A DNA stretch of 9,843 nucleotides from an uncultured Collinsella sp. (GCA_902478705.1 CABSMB010000025.1:1-9843); one strand, 5' to 3'; positions 1 through 6,747 are shown, counted from the stretch's first letter. Numbers and translations are program-made. The notes: a model not told the origin generated them from the sequence alone.

Positions 1-971
1 CCGCCGATACGCGGCATGCCGTAATTGTTGACGCTCACGGTGTCACCGTACTGCGTGCCGGCGGGAACCGCAACCTTGACGACCTCGTCAGGCATAATGC
101 CCTCGACCTCAATCTCGCAACCGAGCGCGGCCTGCGCAATCGAGATATCGCTCACCAGATACAAGTCATCGCCATTACGCTTAAAACGCTCGTGGTCGGC
201 GACACGCACGTTGACGATCAGGTCGCCTGACGGCTCGCCACGAAGGCCAGCCTCGCCAAAACCACTCACGCGCAGCTGACGACCGGTCGAAACACCGGCG
301 GGAATATCGATGTCAATCTTTTCGTGAGAAGGCGTGCGGCCCTGGCCATCACAGGTCTCGCAGGGATGATCGATGACCGTGCCTTCGCCGTGGCAGTCGG
401 GACAGGGCGAAGAGGACTGAACCTGGCCCAGGAAAGAACGCTGGACCGTCGTCACATAGCCTGTGCCGTGACAGCGGCTGCACTGCTTTTCGGTCGCGCC
501 CTCGGCCTTGCCGGTACCATTACAGTCATCGCAAGGGGCAAGACGGTCGTAGCTAATCGTCTTTTTGCAGCCGAGCGCCGCCTCCTCGAGCGTCACCGAA
601 AGGGAAATGGCCATATCGCGGCCGCGACGACGCTCGCGGCGATTTCGGGCGCCACCGCCGGCACCGCCGCCAAAGAACGACGAGAAGAGGTCGTCCATAC
701 CCATGCCGCCAAAGATATCGTTGATATCGACATAGCCAGAACCACCGGGGCCGTCCGCGGTACCGTAACGGTCGTAGTTAGCACGCTTCTGCTCGTCGGA
801 AAGAACGGAATAGGCCTCGTTGAGCTCTTTGAACTTGGCCTCGGCCTCGGGGTCGTCCGAAACATCCGGGTGTACCGTACGGGCTTTCTTTAGAAACGCG
901 CGCTTGATCGTCCGCGCGTCGGCATCCTTGTCAACGCCAAGTACCTCGTAGTAATCCCTATTTTCCGACAC
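1..971 (-). CDS. dnaJ: Chaperone protein DnaJ (Hsp40), C-terminus cut off by window start
   Basis: Co-chaperone that delivers unfolded clients to DnaK and stimulates its ATPase; cytoplasmic. About 323 residues are visible, and roughly the last 50 of a usual 370-390 residue protein lie beyond position 1. The J domain covers residues 5-68, with the HPD catalytic loop at 34-36. A short Gly/Phe-rich linker (72-108, with DIFGG and FFGGG) follows. The zinc-finger region has four CxxCxGxG motifs, starting at Cys147, Cys164, Cys190 and Cys204. CTD-I resumes after the zinc finger and ends with the SGDLIVNVRV segment, and CTD-II begins with HERFKRNGDDL, so this is a full type I DnaJ. I chose the GTG at 969-971 because it gives the family N-terminus (SENRDYYEVLGV) and has GGAAGGA 7 nt upstream. 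It lies 81 nt after the membrane J-protein gene, with a promoter-like element in the gap. No dnaK or grpE is in the window. Confidence 0.97.
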   Translation of the reverse strand, partial: MSENRDYYEVLGVDKDADARTIKRAFLKKARTVHPDVSDDPEAEAKFKELNEAYSVLSDEQKRANYDRYGTADGPGGSGYVDINDIFGGMGMDDLFSSFFGGGAGGGARNRRERRRGRDMAISLSVTLEEAALGCKKTISYDRLAPCDDCNGTGKAEGATEKQCSRCHGTGYVTTVQRSFLGQVQSSSPCPDCHGEGTVIDHPCETCDGQGRTPSHEKIDIDIPAGVSTGRQLRVSGFGEAGLRGEPSGDLIVNVRVADHERFKRNGDDLYLVSDISIAQAALGCEIEVEGIMPDEVVKVAVPAGTQYGDTVSVNNYGMPRIG

Positions 972-992
972 GACCGAATCCTTCCAACTTTC

Positions 993-1021
993 ATTATTGT
1001 CACAGTGCGTCCTATACCCAA
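993..1021 (-). promoter_or_regulatory. Candidate sigma-70-type promoter for dnaJ
   Basis: Reading the minus strand, TTGGGT (1021-1016, 3/6 to TTGACA) is followed after exactly 17 nt by AATAAT (998-993, 5/6 to TATAAT). Predicted transcription start is near 986, giving a leader of about 15-18 nt that contains the GGAAGGA ribosome site. This would let dnaJ be transcribed independently of the upstream J-protein gene. No CIRCE or HAIR inverted repeat overlaps it. Position and spacing are good, but the -35 is weak. Confidence 0.4.
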
Positions 1022-1052
1022 GCTGGGCCGGCCGCAAACAGAGGGTTTGATG

Positions 1053-2156
1053 TTATTGCATCCCGTAGGGCGAAAGCATGGCCTGCTGCGAGCAGCTCGC
1101 AAACCAGACCGACACGAGCGCAAACATAAAGCCGTTGGCAAAACCATTGGCAAACTGCATCGCGCCGCGCTTCCACCACAGCAGGCTGCGATGAAGCACG
1201 CCGTCCGACAGCACCATGAACAAGCCCATGGCAAACGGAATGAAGCACATCATGGCGAAGGCGGAGAACACGCCCGAGATGGCCGACAGCACCAAAAACG
1301 GAGCGATGATGCCCATGAGGTAGAAGCCGGTGCGAGCCTTACCCTCCAGGCGCTCGGCCTCAACGTGCGCACGACCGACCAGATCGCCGCCCGAAGCGCC
1401 GTTCGTGCCGGCGTGACCCATGTTGGGGACGCGCACCTCGTCGCCATCATGCGTGCCGGCGGGAAACTCAATCGTCTGCTCGGAGGTCACACGGACACGA
1501 CCGCTGCCACCGCAATCGGGGCACGGGTCGGCAACGACCTTGCCGGAACCGCCGCACTCAGGACAAACCGTCTGGAACGTGCCCGCACCAAACAGGAAAG
1601 ACAGGTCGACATCGATATGGCCGCGACCACCGCAGCTCGGACAGGTGTGGGCATGCTCTGACGAAACGGAGCCCGATCCGCCACAATGTCCGCAGGTGTC
1701 AAAGCGGGTGTAGCGAACGGTCTTGTGGGCACCGCCCTTAGCCTCCTTGGCGTCGAGCTTGATATCGACGACCACGTTGGCGCCACTCTCGGGGTTGTAG
1801 GCCGCCTGGCCGCGACGGGGCTGGCCCCAGGCGCCCCCGAAGGGGAAACCGCCGTCAAAGGGATTGCCGTAACCGGCGCTGCCGGCATAGCCACCGCCAT
1901 AGGGCGAAGCCGTCGGTGCACCGGCAAAGGGATTACCCGACCGCATGGCGTCGTAACGCGCACGCTTCTGCTCGTCCGAGAGCACGGCGTAGGCCTCGGA
2001 AACCTCTTTAAACTTTTCCTCGGCATCCGGCTCTTTATTGACGTCCGGATGGAGCTTGCGGGCCTTTTGCTGGAAAGCCTTTTGAATATCACGCGAGGTG
2101 GCGTCCTTGGAGACGCCCAAAATCTCGTAGTAATCTTTTTCGTTCATCGTCGCCAT
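1053..2156 (-). CDS. Membrane-anchored DnaJ-like protein (J domain, zinc finger, partial CTD, C-terminal TM helices)
   Basis: 367 residues. J domain 7-69 with HPD at 36-38; Gly/Phe-rich linker about 72-117; then the start of CTD-I ([12 protein letters not shown]). Four intact CxxCGGxG zinc motifs start at Cys155, Cys172, Cys198 and Cys212. CTD-I finishes at [10 protein letters not shown] (about 257-265), exactly where CTD-II should begin. Instead come three hydrophobic segments, about 277-296, 297-317 and 338-355. A basic loop (HRSLLWWKR, 322-330) between the second and third fits the positive-inside rule for a cytoplasmic J domain. CTD-II and the C-terminal dimerisation element are absent. 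Known for the family: J domains stimulate Hsp70 ATPase and the zinc finger/CTD bind clients. Inferred: it recruits DnaK to the membrane, perhaps for membrane or secretory clients. The ATG at 2156 is chosen because AGGAGG lies 9 nt upstream; the ATG at 2177 is upstream of that site and the one at 2147 is 18 nt from it. Lies 58 nt after hemW, where hrcA often sits. Confidence 0.9.
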   Translation of the reverse strand: MATMNEKDYYEILGVSKDATSRDIQKAFQQKARKLHPDVNKEPDAEEKFKEVSEAYAVLSDEQKRARYDAMRSGNPFAGAPTASPYGGGYAGSAGYGNPFDGGFPFGGAWGQPRRGQAAYNPESGANVVVDIKLDAKEAKGGAHKTVRYTRFDTCGHCGGSGSVSSEHAHTCPSCGGRGHIDVDLSFLFGAGTFQTVCPECGGSGKVVADPCPDCGGSGRVRVTSEQTIEFPAGTHDGDEVRVPNMGHAGTNGASGGDLVGRAHVEAERLEGKARTGFYLMGIIAPFLVLSAISGVFSAFAMMCFIPFAMGLFMVLSDGVLHRSLLWWKRGAMQFANGFANGFMFALVSVWFASCSQQAMLSPYGMQ

Positions 2157-2165
2157 GCGCGGCAA

Positions 2166-2171
2166 CCTCCT
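2166..2171 (-). promoter_or_regulatory. Strong Shine-Dalgarno deciding the start of the membrane J-protein
   Basis: AGGAGG on the minus strand, 9 nt before the ATG at 2156. It rules out the longer reading from 2177, which would place the ribosome site inside the coding region. Its 5' end overlaps a small inverted repeat (2170-2182, arms CTGCT/AGCAG, 3-nt loop). Confidence 0.75.
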
Positions 2172-2184
2172 GCTCACAGCAGCG

Positions 2185-2204
2185 TATATATTGCGGTAAT
2201 TCTA
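2185..2204 (-). promoter_or_regulatory. AT-rich -10-like elements upstream of the membrane J-protein gene
   Basis: In the 58-nt gap after hemW the minus strand carries TAGAAT (2204-2199) and TATATA (2190-2185). A start about 7 nt after TATATA would give a leader of about 22 nt holding the AGGAGG site. No convincing -35 hexamer is found at 16-18 nt for either box, so the gene may instead be read from the lepA-dusB-hemW transcript. No terminator separates it from hemW. Confidence 0.2.
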
Positions 2205-2214
2205 CCCGAGCGGC

Positions 2215-3447
2215 CTAGGCTAGACCCCAAAACAGCTCGAACAGCATATTTCCATCGAGCCAGCCCAGGTGGGTCGGCGCCAGGCGGGCACAGGAGCGGC
2301 CAGCGATGACATCGACAGAGGAGATAGGCTCCGCATGAGTATCACCGTGCTCGGGCACCCAAGCGGCAAGCCCAAGCTCAAGAGCGCGGTCACAAACCGC
2401 TGTCAGCTCCTCAGCAGGGATGACACGAGCCGCGCGAACCAAAAGGTCGGATGCAACACCGCGCGTCATGCGACAAGCGAGCATCAAATCCTCGGCTGCC
2501 GCCTCGCGCTGTGACAGATATTCGGCCTCAAACGCCGTCGCGTCATCATCACGCTGCACCAGACGCACGCGATACGCATCACCGCGAGCGGGCACGCCGA
2601 GATACAGCCCGGCCAGGCGATCGAAATCCTCGGCATCGAGCATACCCGCGGCAGAACGACCCAAACCCAAATAGCCCTGACCAGTCCAGTAGGCGATATT
2701 ATGAGCGCATTCATGCCCATCGAGCGCGTAGCTCGCCACCTCATACGGATGGTAGCCCGCCGAACTCAGCCGTTCGCGCGCAACGTCCATGCATGCGGCT
2801 TGGAAATCGTCGTCGGGCTCGAGCGACTCGTCACGGCATGCCATGCGGTAAAGCGGCGTGCCCTCCTCGAGCGTGAGCGGATAGACCGACACATGGTGCG
2901 GGGCCGCCGCAAACACGCCATCGAGCGTGTACTGCCAGCTCGCCATAGTCTGTCCGGGAAGCCCGCACATAAGGTCGCACGACACATCGAGCCCAACATC
3001 CTTCACCGTCGCGATAGCCTCAAGCGCCCGTTCGGCATTATGGATGCGGCCAATGACAGCCAACTCGGTATTGTCGAGGGTCTGCACGCCCAGAGAGATG
3101 CGTGTGACACCAACCTCGGCAAGCGCAGCGGCAAGCTCGGAGGTCAGCGACTCGGGATTGGCCTCGCAGGTAAACTCAATGGGCTTGCACCACATGGAGA
3201 TACGGCGGGCAAGTTTCACCAGGCGCTCCCCCGCCAGCGACGGCGTGCCGCCGCCTACGTAGACAGTGCGGATCTGCCTGAGCGCCCCAGCGTTGCCAAA
3301 GGCATCGAGCCGCGCATACAGGTGCTCAAAATAGGCATCGAACGCAGCGTCCAGGTCGCACGGCACCACGCTGCGGGAGTCAAAGTCGCAATAGCGGCAT
3401 TTTTGAGCGCAAAACGGCACGTGCACATACAGCGCGGTAACGGCCAC
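2215..3447 (-). CDS. hemW: HemW-type radical SAM heme chaperone (coproporphyrinogen III oxidase-like)
   Basis: 410 residues. Radical SAM protein of the HemN/HemW group. HemW binds heme and a 4Fe-4S cluster and is regarded as a heme-delivery chaperone rather than a true coproporphyrinogen oxidase. The cluster motif is CxxxCxxC at Cys13, Cys17, Cys20, followed by DF; HemN oxidases have a further Cys where F22 stands, which argues for HemW. Other family marks are YVGGGTPS (63-70), the CEANPES strand, LGVQT, DLMCGLPGQT and the HNxxYW motif (HNIAYW) typical of HemW, then a C-terminal winged-helix-like region. After HNIAYW the usual GLGxGAHG-type loop reads GLGRSAAGM, which is a deviation. The GTG at 3445-3447 is chosen: it begins the conserved YVHVPFC strand and GGAGG lies 7 nt upstream. 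Only 2 nt separate it from the dusB stop, so co-transcription and perhaps translational coupling are likely. lepA-hemW proximity is a widely conserved arrangement. Confidence 0.95.
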   Translation of the reverse strand: MAVTALYVHVPFCAQKCRYCDFDSRSVVPCDLDAAFDAYFEHLYARLDAFGNAGALRQIRTVYVGGGTPSLAGERLVKLARRISMWCKPIEFTCEANPESLTSELAAALAEVGVTRISLGVQTLDNTELAVIGRIHNAERALEAIATVKDVGLDVSCDLMCGLPGQTMASWQYTLDGVFAAAPHHVSVYPLTLEEGTPLYRMACRDESLEPDDDFQAACMDVARERLSSAGYHPYEVASYALDGHECAHNIAYWTGQGYLGLGRSAAGMLDAEDFDRLAGLYLGVPARGDAYRVRLVQRDDDATAFEAEYLSQREAAAEDLMLACRMTRGVASDLLVRAARVIPAEELTAVCDRALELGLAAWVPEHGDTHAEPISSVDVIAGRSCARLAPTHLGWLDGNMLFELFWGLA

Positions 3448-3449
3448 CG

Positions 3450-4493
3450 TTAGGCCTCCAGCGGATGAGCGGGCACCGACTCACCGGCGGCAAGCGCGGC
3501 CTCGCAGGCCACCACGTCGCGCTCGATATCATCGACCAGCGCCATAAACTCCTCATACGTGGAGCAGCGCACCACCCGAGCGCGCCAGGCGGCGGCATGG
3601 GGCATGCCCTTTAAGTACCAGCTTGCATACGTACGGGCGCGTGACATAAGCGGCAGAAGCTCGTGCGTCAACGTCAGGTGCTCACGCAGAGCCTCCAGGC
3701 GCTCGACCGAGGAGCGAGAAGGAACCGGCGTGCCATCGAATGCAAGGGCGCGTGCATCGCCGAACACCCAGGGATTGCCGTAGATACCGCGCGCAATAAA
3801 CACCGCGCTGGCACCCGAACCGCTCAGATGCTCAGCAGCGTCCTCGGCCGAGAACACATCGCCCGAACCAATCACGGGAATCTCGACGGCTTCGGCAACC
3901 TCATCGACGACAGACCAATCGGCCTGGCCCGTATAGAGCTGCGTGGCACAACGACCGTGCACGGCAACTGCAGAGGCGCCCGCCCCTTCGAGCATCTGGG
4001 CAAACGTTGCGGCATTGCGATCCTCGGCATAAAAACCCTTGCGGATCTTCACGGTCACGGGAACATGCGCCGCACCCACCGCTGCCTCGACAATCTTCTC
4101 GGCGAGGTCGGGCGTGCGCATAAGCGCCGAGCCCTCGCCCTTGGTAACGACCTTGCGAGCCGGACAGGCCATGTTGATATCAATCAATGACAGGCGATCG
4201 CCCACGCGTTCCTCGACGGCAGCGACGGCACTCGCAAACTGATCGGGCTTGGAACCAAAGAGCTGCACGCAAATCTGCTGTTCCTCGTCGGCCGGCAGCA
4301 CCAGGCGCCACGTCTTGTTGCTGGCATAGGCAAGGCCTGCAACGCTCACCATCTCGCTGTAGGCAAAGTTGGCGCCGCGGCGGCGACACATGATGCGATA
4401 GGCGGGGTCGGTTACGCCCGCCATGGGAGCCATAAGGAACGGCTGCTCGGCATAGGCGCCCAGCAGCCGCTTGCTGTATTCAGAAAGCGCCAT
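3450..4493 (-). CDS. dusB: tRNA-dihydrouridine synthase, DusB type
   Basis: 347 residues. FMN- and NADPH-dependent reduction of uridine to dihydrouridine in the tRNA D-loop; cytoplasmic TIM barrel followed by a helical tRNA-binding domain. Signatures in order: PFLMAPMAGVTDPAYR (18-33, FMN-binding start), SEM, VQLFGSKP, DINMACPARKVVTKGEGSALM (105-125) with catalytic Cys110, TVKIRKG (147-153, FMN Lys), AVHGR (177-181), IPVIGSGDV (205-213), ARGIYGNPWVF (234-244). The helical domain runs from about 255 to the end. The NMxCPxxKVxxKGxGSALM form matches DusB-like enzymes; assignment to the exact Dus class is less certain than the enzyme family. Starts 4 nt after the lepA stop with only a weak upstream purine-rich site (AAGGTGG about 12 nt away), which suggests coupling to lepA translation. 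Its position between lepA and hemW is a departure from the usual direct lepA-hemW neighbourhood. Confidence 0.95.
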   Translation of the reverse strand: MALSEYSKRLLGAYAEQPFLMAPMAGVTDPAYRIMCRRRGANFAYSEMVSVAGLAYASNKTWRLVLPADEEQQICVQLFGSKPDQFASAVAAVEERVGDRLSLIDINMACPARKVVTKGEGSALMRTPDLAEKIVEAAVGAAHVPVTVKIRKGFYAEDRNAATFAQMLEGAGASAVAVHGRCATQLYTGQADWSVVDEVAEAVEIPVIGSGDVFSAEDAAEHLSGSGASAVFIARGIYGNPWVFGDARALAFDGTPVPSRSSVERLEALREHLTLTHELLPLMSRARTYASWYLKGMPHAAAWRARVVRCSTYEEFMALVDDIERDVVACEAALAAGESVPAHPLEA

Positions 4494-4497
4494 GGAT

Positions 4498-6309
4498 CTA
4501 CTCGTCCACCTTGAGAATCGCCATAAAGGCCTCCTGCGGAACCTCGACCGAGCCGATGGCCTTCATGCGCTTCTTGCCCTCTTTCTGCTTCTCGAGCAGC
4601 TTGCGCTTTCGCGAGATATCGCCGCCGTAGCACTTGGCCAGCACATCCTTACGGCGCGCCTTAACGGTGGAGCGGGCGATGATCTTGTTGCCAATGGCGC
4701 CCTGGATAGGCACCTCGAACAGCTGCCGCGGGATGATCTCCTTGAGCTTGTCGCACAGGCCGCGGGCCAGGCCATAAGCCTTATCCTTGTGTACAATAAA
4801 CGACAGCGCGTCCACCTCGTCACCCGAAAGCAGGATATCGAGCTTGACGAGCTCGGAGGGGCGATACTCGTTGAACTCGTAGTCGAGCGAGGCGTAACCC
4901 TTGGTGCGGCTCTTGAGCTGGTCGAAGAAGTCCAAGATGAGCTCGGCGAGCGGCATATCAAAACGCATCTCGACCGATTTGCTCGTCAGGTGGATCATAT
5001 CGGTCGTGACGCCACGGTGCTCGATAGCGAGCTGCATGACGGCACCCGTATACTCGGGCGGGCAGATGATCTTTGCCTTGAGGTAGGGCTCTTCGATACG
5101 TTCGATGCGCGTGGCCTCGGGCAGATCCTGCGGGCTGCGGACATCGAGCATCTCGCCGTCAGTCTTGTACACGTGGTAATCGACCGAGGGGCTCGTGGCG
5201 ATCAGGTCCAGATTGAACTCGCGCTCCAGGCGCTCCTTGACGACCTCCATGTGCAGCAGGCCCAGGAAGCCCACGCGAAAGCCAAAGCCCAGTGCCACCG
5301 ACGTCTCAGGCTCCCACACCAACGACGGATCGTTGACATGCAGCTTATCGAGCGCGTCGCGCAGGTTCTCGTAGTCCTTGTTGTCGATGGGGAACAGGCC
5401 CGTGTAGACCATGGGCTTGGCCTCGCGGTAGCCCGGCAGCGGCTCGGGGCAGGGGTTCGAAGCCCACGTAAGGGTATCGCCCACGCGCACAGCCTCGGGG
5501 TCCTTCAGACCCGTGACCACGTAGCCGACCTCTCCGACAGTCAGGGCATCGACCGGCGTCTCGGCAGGGCGCTTGACGCCCACGCCGTCGACCAAGAAGT
5601 CGCCCTTGGCCTGCATCATGCGCAGGGTATCGCCCTTTTTGATTGAACCGTCAAAGACGCGCACCGTGGCGACGACGCCGCGGTACTCATCGAAGTACGA
5701 ATCCAGAATTAGAGCCTTGAGAGGGGCATTTGCATCGCCCTTGGGAGGCGAGATCAAAAAGACGATGGACTCCAGCAGATCGTGGATGCCCTCGCCGGTC
5801 TTGCCCGACACGCACACGGCATCGTCGGCGGGAATGGCCAGATCGTCTTCGATCTCGGTCTTGACCTCGTCGGGATGCGCTGAGGGAAGGTCAATCTTGT
5901 TGATGGCCGGAACAATGTCCAAGTTGGCGTTCATGGCGAGCGTCGCGTTGGAAACGGTCTGCGCCTCGACGCCCTGAGTGGCGTCCACGACGAGAACCGC
6001 ACCCTCGCAAGCGGCAAGCGAACGCGAGACCTCGTAGGTGAAGTCCACGTGGCCCGGTGTATCGATCAGGTTGAACTGATACGTCTCGCCGTCGTCGGCG
6101 TCATAGGACACGCGGACGGCATTGGACTTGATCGTGATGCCGCGCTCGCGCTCGATGTCCATCGTGTCAAGCAGCTGCGACTCCATGTCGCGCTCATCGA
6201 CGGTATGGGTGAGCTCGAGGATGCGGTCACTGATCGTGGACTTGCCATGGTCGATATGTGCAACGATCGAGAAGTTGCGGATGTGGGAAATGTCAATTGA
6301 AGTATTCAT
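4498..6309 (-). CDS. lepA: Elongation factor 4 (LepA), ribosomal back-translocase GTPase
   Basis: 603 residues, the usual length of the family. Translation GTPase that acts on the ribosome; proposed to reverse-translocate or remodel stalled or initiating ribosomes. G1 AHIDHGKST (17-25), G2 region RERGITI (54-60), G3 DTPGH (83-87), G4 NKID (137-140), G5 SGKTG (168-172; SAKTG is more usual). The EF-G-like domains II, III and V follow, then the LepA-specific C-terminal domain with the [17 protein letters not shown] segment and a SVEVPQEAF ending. The ATG at 6307-6309 gives the normal N-terminus. An in-frame ATG at 6369 lies inside the rpsT terminator hairpin and is rejected. No good Shine-Dalgarno precedes the chosen start, but a TAAGAT box lies 7 nt upstream (see promoter entry). 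First gene of the tight lepA-dusB-hemW cluster. Confidence 0.98.
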   Translation of the reverse strand: MNTSIDISHIRNFSIVAHIDHGKSTISDRILELTHTVDERDMESQLLDTMDIERERGITIKSNAVRVSYDADDGETYQFNLIDTPGHVDFTYEVSRSLAACEGAVLVVDATQGVEAQTVSNATLAMNANLDIVPAINKIDLPSAHPDEVKTEIEDDLAIPADDAVCVSGKTGEGIHDLLESIVFLISPPKGDANAPLKALILDSYFDEYRGVVATVRVFDGSIKKGDTLRMMQAKGDFLVDGVGVKRPAETPVDALTVGEVGYVVTGLKDPEAVRVGDTLTWASNPCPEPLPGYREAKPMVYTGLFPIDNKDYENLRDALDKLHVNDPSLVWEPETSVALGFGFRVGFLGLLHMEVVKERLEREFNLDLIATSPSVDYHVYKTDGEMLDVRSPQDLPEATRIERIEEPYLKAKIICPPEYTGAVMQLAIEHRGVTTDMIHLTSKSVEMRFDMPLAELILDFFDQLKSRTKGYASLDYEFNEYRPSELVKLDILLSGDEVDALSFIVHKDKAYGLARGLCDKLKEIIPRQLFEVPIQGAIGNKIIARSTVKARRKDVLAKCYGGDISRKRKLLEKQKEGKKRMKAIGSVEVPQEAFMAILKVDE

Positions 6310-6316
6310 GCGGACT

Positions 6317-6322
6317 ATCTTA
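6317..6322 (-). promoter_or_regulatory. Candidate -10 box for a leaderless lepA transcript
   Basis: TAAGAT on the minus strand (4/6 to TATAAT), with its 3' end 7 nt before the A of the lepA ATG. A start 6-7 nt after the hexamer would fall at or beside that A, giving leaderless mRNA. The absence of a clear Shine-Dalgarno and the terminator only 26 nt upstream of the gene support a promoter here. The -35 position (about 6340-6345, CTCCAT) falls inside the terminator stem and is a poor match. Low confidence. Confidence 0.3.
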
Positions 6323-6334
6323 CCCGAGCGATAC

Positions 6335-6371
6335 AAAAAATGGAGCCTGTTCCATAAAACAGGCTCCATTT
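6335..6371 (-). terminator. Rho-independent terminator of rpsT
   Basis: Perfect 14-bp inverted repeat (6338-6351 AAATGGAGCCTGTT and 6358-6371 AACAGGCTCCATTT) with a 6-nt loop. On the minus strand the 3' arm runs into TTTTTTG, the U tract of an intrinsic terminator. On the plus strand no T run follows, so it acts on minus-strand transcripts. It lies 34 nt after the rpsT stop and 25 nt before lepA, so it closes the rpsT unit and implies a separate start for lepA unless readthrough occurs. Confidence 0.93.
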
Positions 6372-6405
6372 ATGCGCGTAATCTGTGTGGTGTGAAATTT
6401 ACAAC

Positions 6406-6672
6406 TTAAGCGTTGATGCTGTTCACGAGCTTGGCAAGACCGGACTTGCGGTTGGAAGCCTGGTTCTTGTGGATAACATGCTTGGCGGCAGCCATGTCGA
6501 GACGCTTGGTGACGGTCTTGAGGGCAGCCTGGGCCTTCTCGGCGTCGCCCTCGGCGACGGCGGACTGGACGTGCTTGGTCAGCGTCTTGAGCTCGGACTT
6601 GACAGCCTTGTTACGCATGCGAGCTGCCTCATTGGTGCGGATACGCTTCTTCTGAGACTTGATGTTTGCCAC
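6406..6672 (-). CDS. rpsT: 30S ribosomal protein S20
   Basis: 88 residues, the usual S20 size. Primary 16S rRNA-binding protein of the small subunit. Lys/Arg-rich helical protein starting [20 protein letters not shown], with the conserved [17 protein letters not shown] ending. The start is GTG at 6670-6672: the family N-terminus (M)ANIKS begins exactly there, and AAAGGA lies 9 nt upstream. The upstream ATG at 6741 would add about 23 non-conserved residues and lies at the predicted transcription start, so it is rejected. Own promoter (6748-6756) and terminator (6335-6371) make it a monocistronic unit within the holA-rpsT-lepA synteny. A non-ATG start is also known for E. coli rpsT (UUG), where it takes part in translational autoregulation; a similar role here is inference. 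Confidence 0.98.
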   Translation of the reverse strand: MANIKSQKKRIRTNEAARMRNKAVKSELKTLTKHVQSAVAEGDAEKAQAALKTVTKRLDMAAAKHVIHKNQASNRKSGLAKLVNSINA

Positions 6673-6677
6673 TTCTG

Positions 6678-6697
6678 GAGTTCCTTTCGAGTTCCTT
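6678..6697 (-). repeat. Tandem AAGGAACTC repeat forming a duplicated Shine-Dalgarno in the rpsT leader
   Basis: The minus strand carries AAGGAACTC twice, at 6697-6689 and 6686-6678, with an 11-nt period. The downstream copy places AAGGA 9 nt before the GTG start, the normal distance. The upstream copy is 20 nt away and too distant for direct initiation; it could act as a standby site or be a small slippage duplication. Confidence 0.8.
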
Positions 6698-6747
6698 GCA
6701 AAAAATGTATGACACCTCTGAGACACGGTGAGGTCATGCAAGCGCCT

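Noticed and set aside
324..893. Plus-strand frames antisense to the two dnaJ genes (also 1005-1661 and 1686-2309)
   Set aside because: Fully explained by the conserved minus-strand J-proteins. No ribosome site or known motif supports them.
1053..1360. Possibility that the hydrophobic tail of the J-protein is a frameshift artefact hiding a normal CTD-II
   Set aside because: The other minus-strand frames over this stretch show nothing like CTD-II (no HxxFxRxGxDL). The hydrophobic frame has well-formed helices with a basic loop between them, so it looks like genuine coding.
972..2214. CIRCE or HAIR heat-shock operators near the J-protein genes
   Set aside because: Looked for both consensus inverted repeats in the two intergenic gaps. 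Only a short GGTA/TACC repeat (about 2196-2207) is present and it matches neither.
2701..3453. Plus-strand frame of 250 codons antisense to hemW
   Set aside because: Shadow of hemW, with an Arg/Ala/His-rich composition typical of a complementary-strand frame and no domain.
4471..5646. Long plus-strand reading frame of about 390 codons antisense to lepA
   Set aside because: It mirrors lepA in a high-GC region where stop codons are scarce. The protein has low-complexity composition and no recognisable domain, and lepA on the other strand is unambiguous.
6310..6369. Longer lepA starting at the ATG at 6369
   Set aside because: That ATG is within the rpsT terminator hairpin, and the 20 added residues are not part of LepA.
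6695..6738. CACC...GGTG stem followed by a T6 run in the rpsT leader, as an attenuator
   Set aside because: The stem is only 4 bp with a 10-nt loop and a spacer before the T run, too weak for intrinsic termination.
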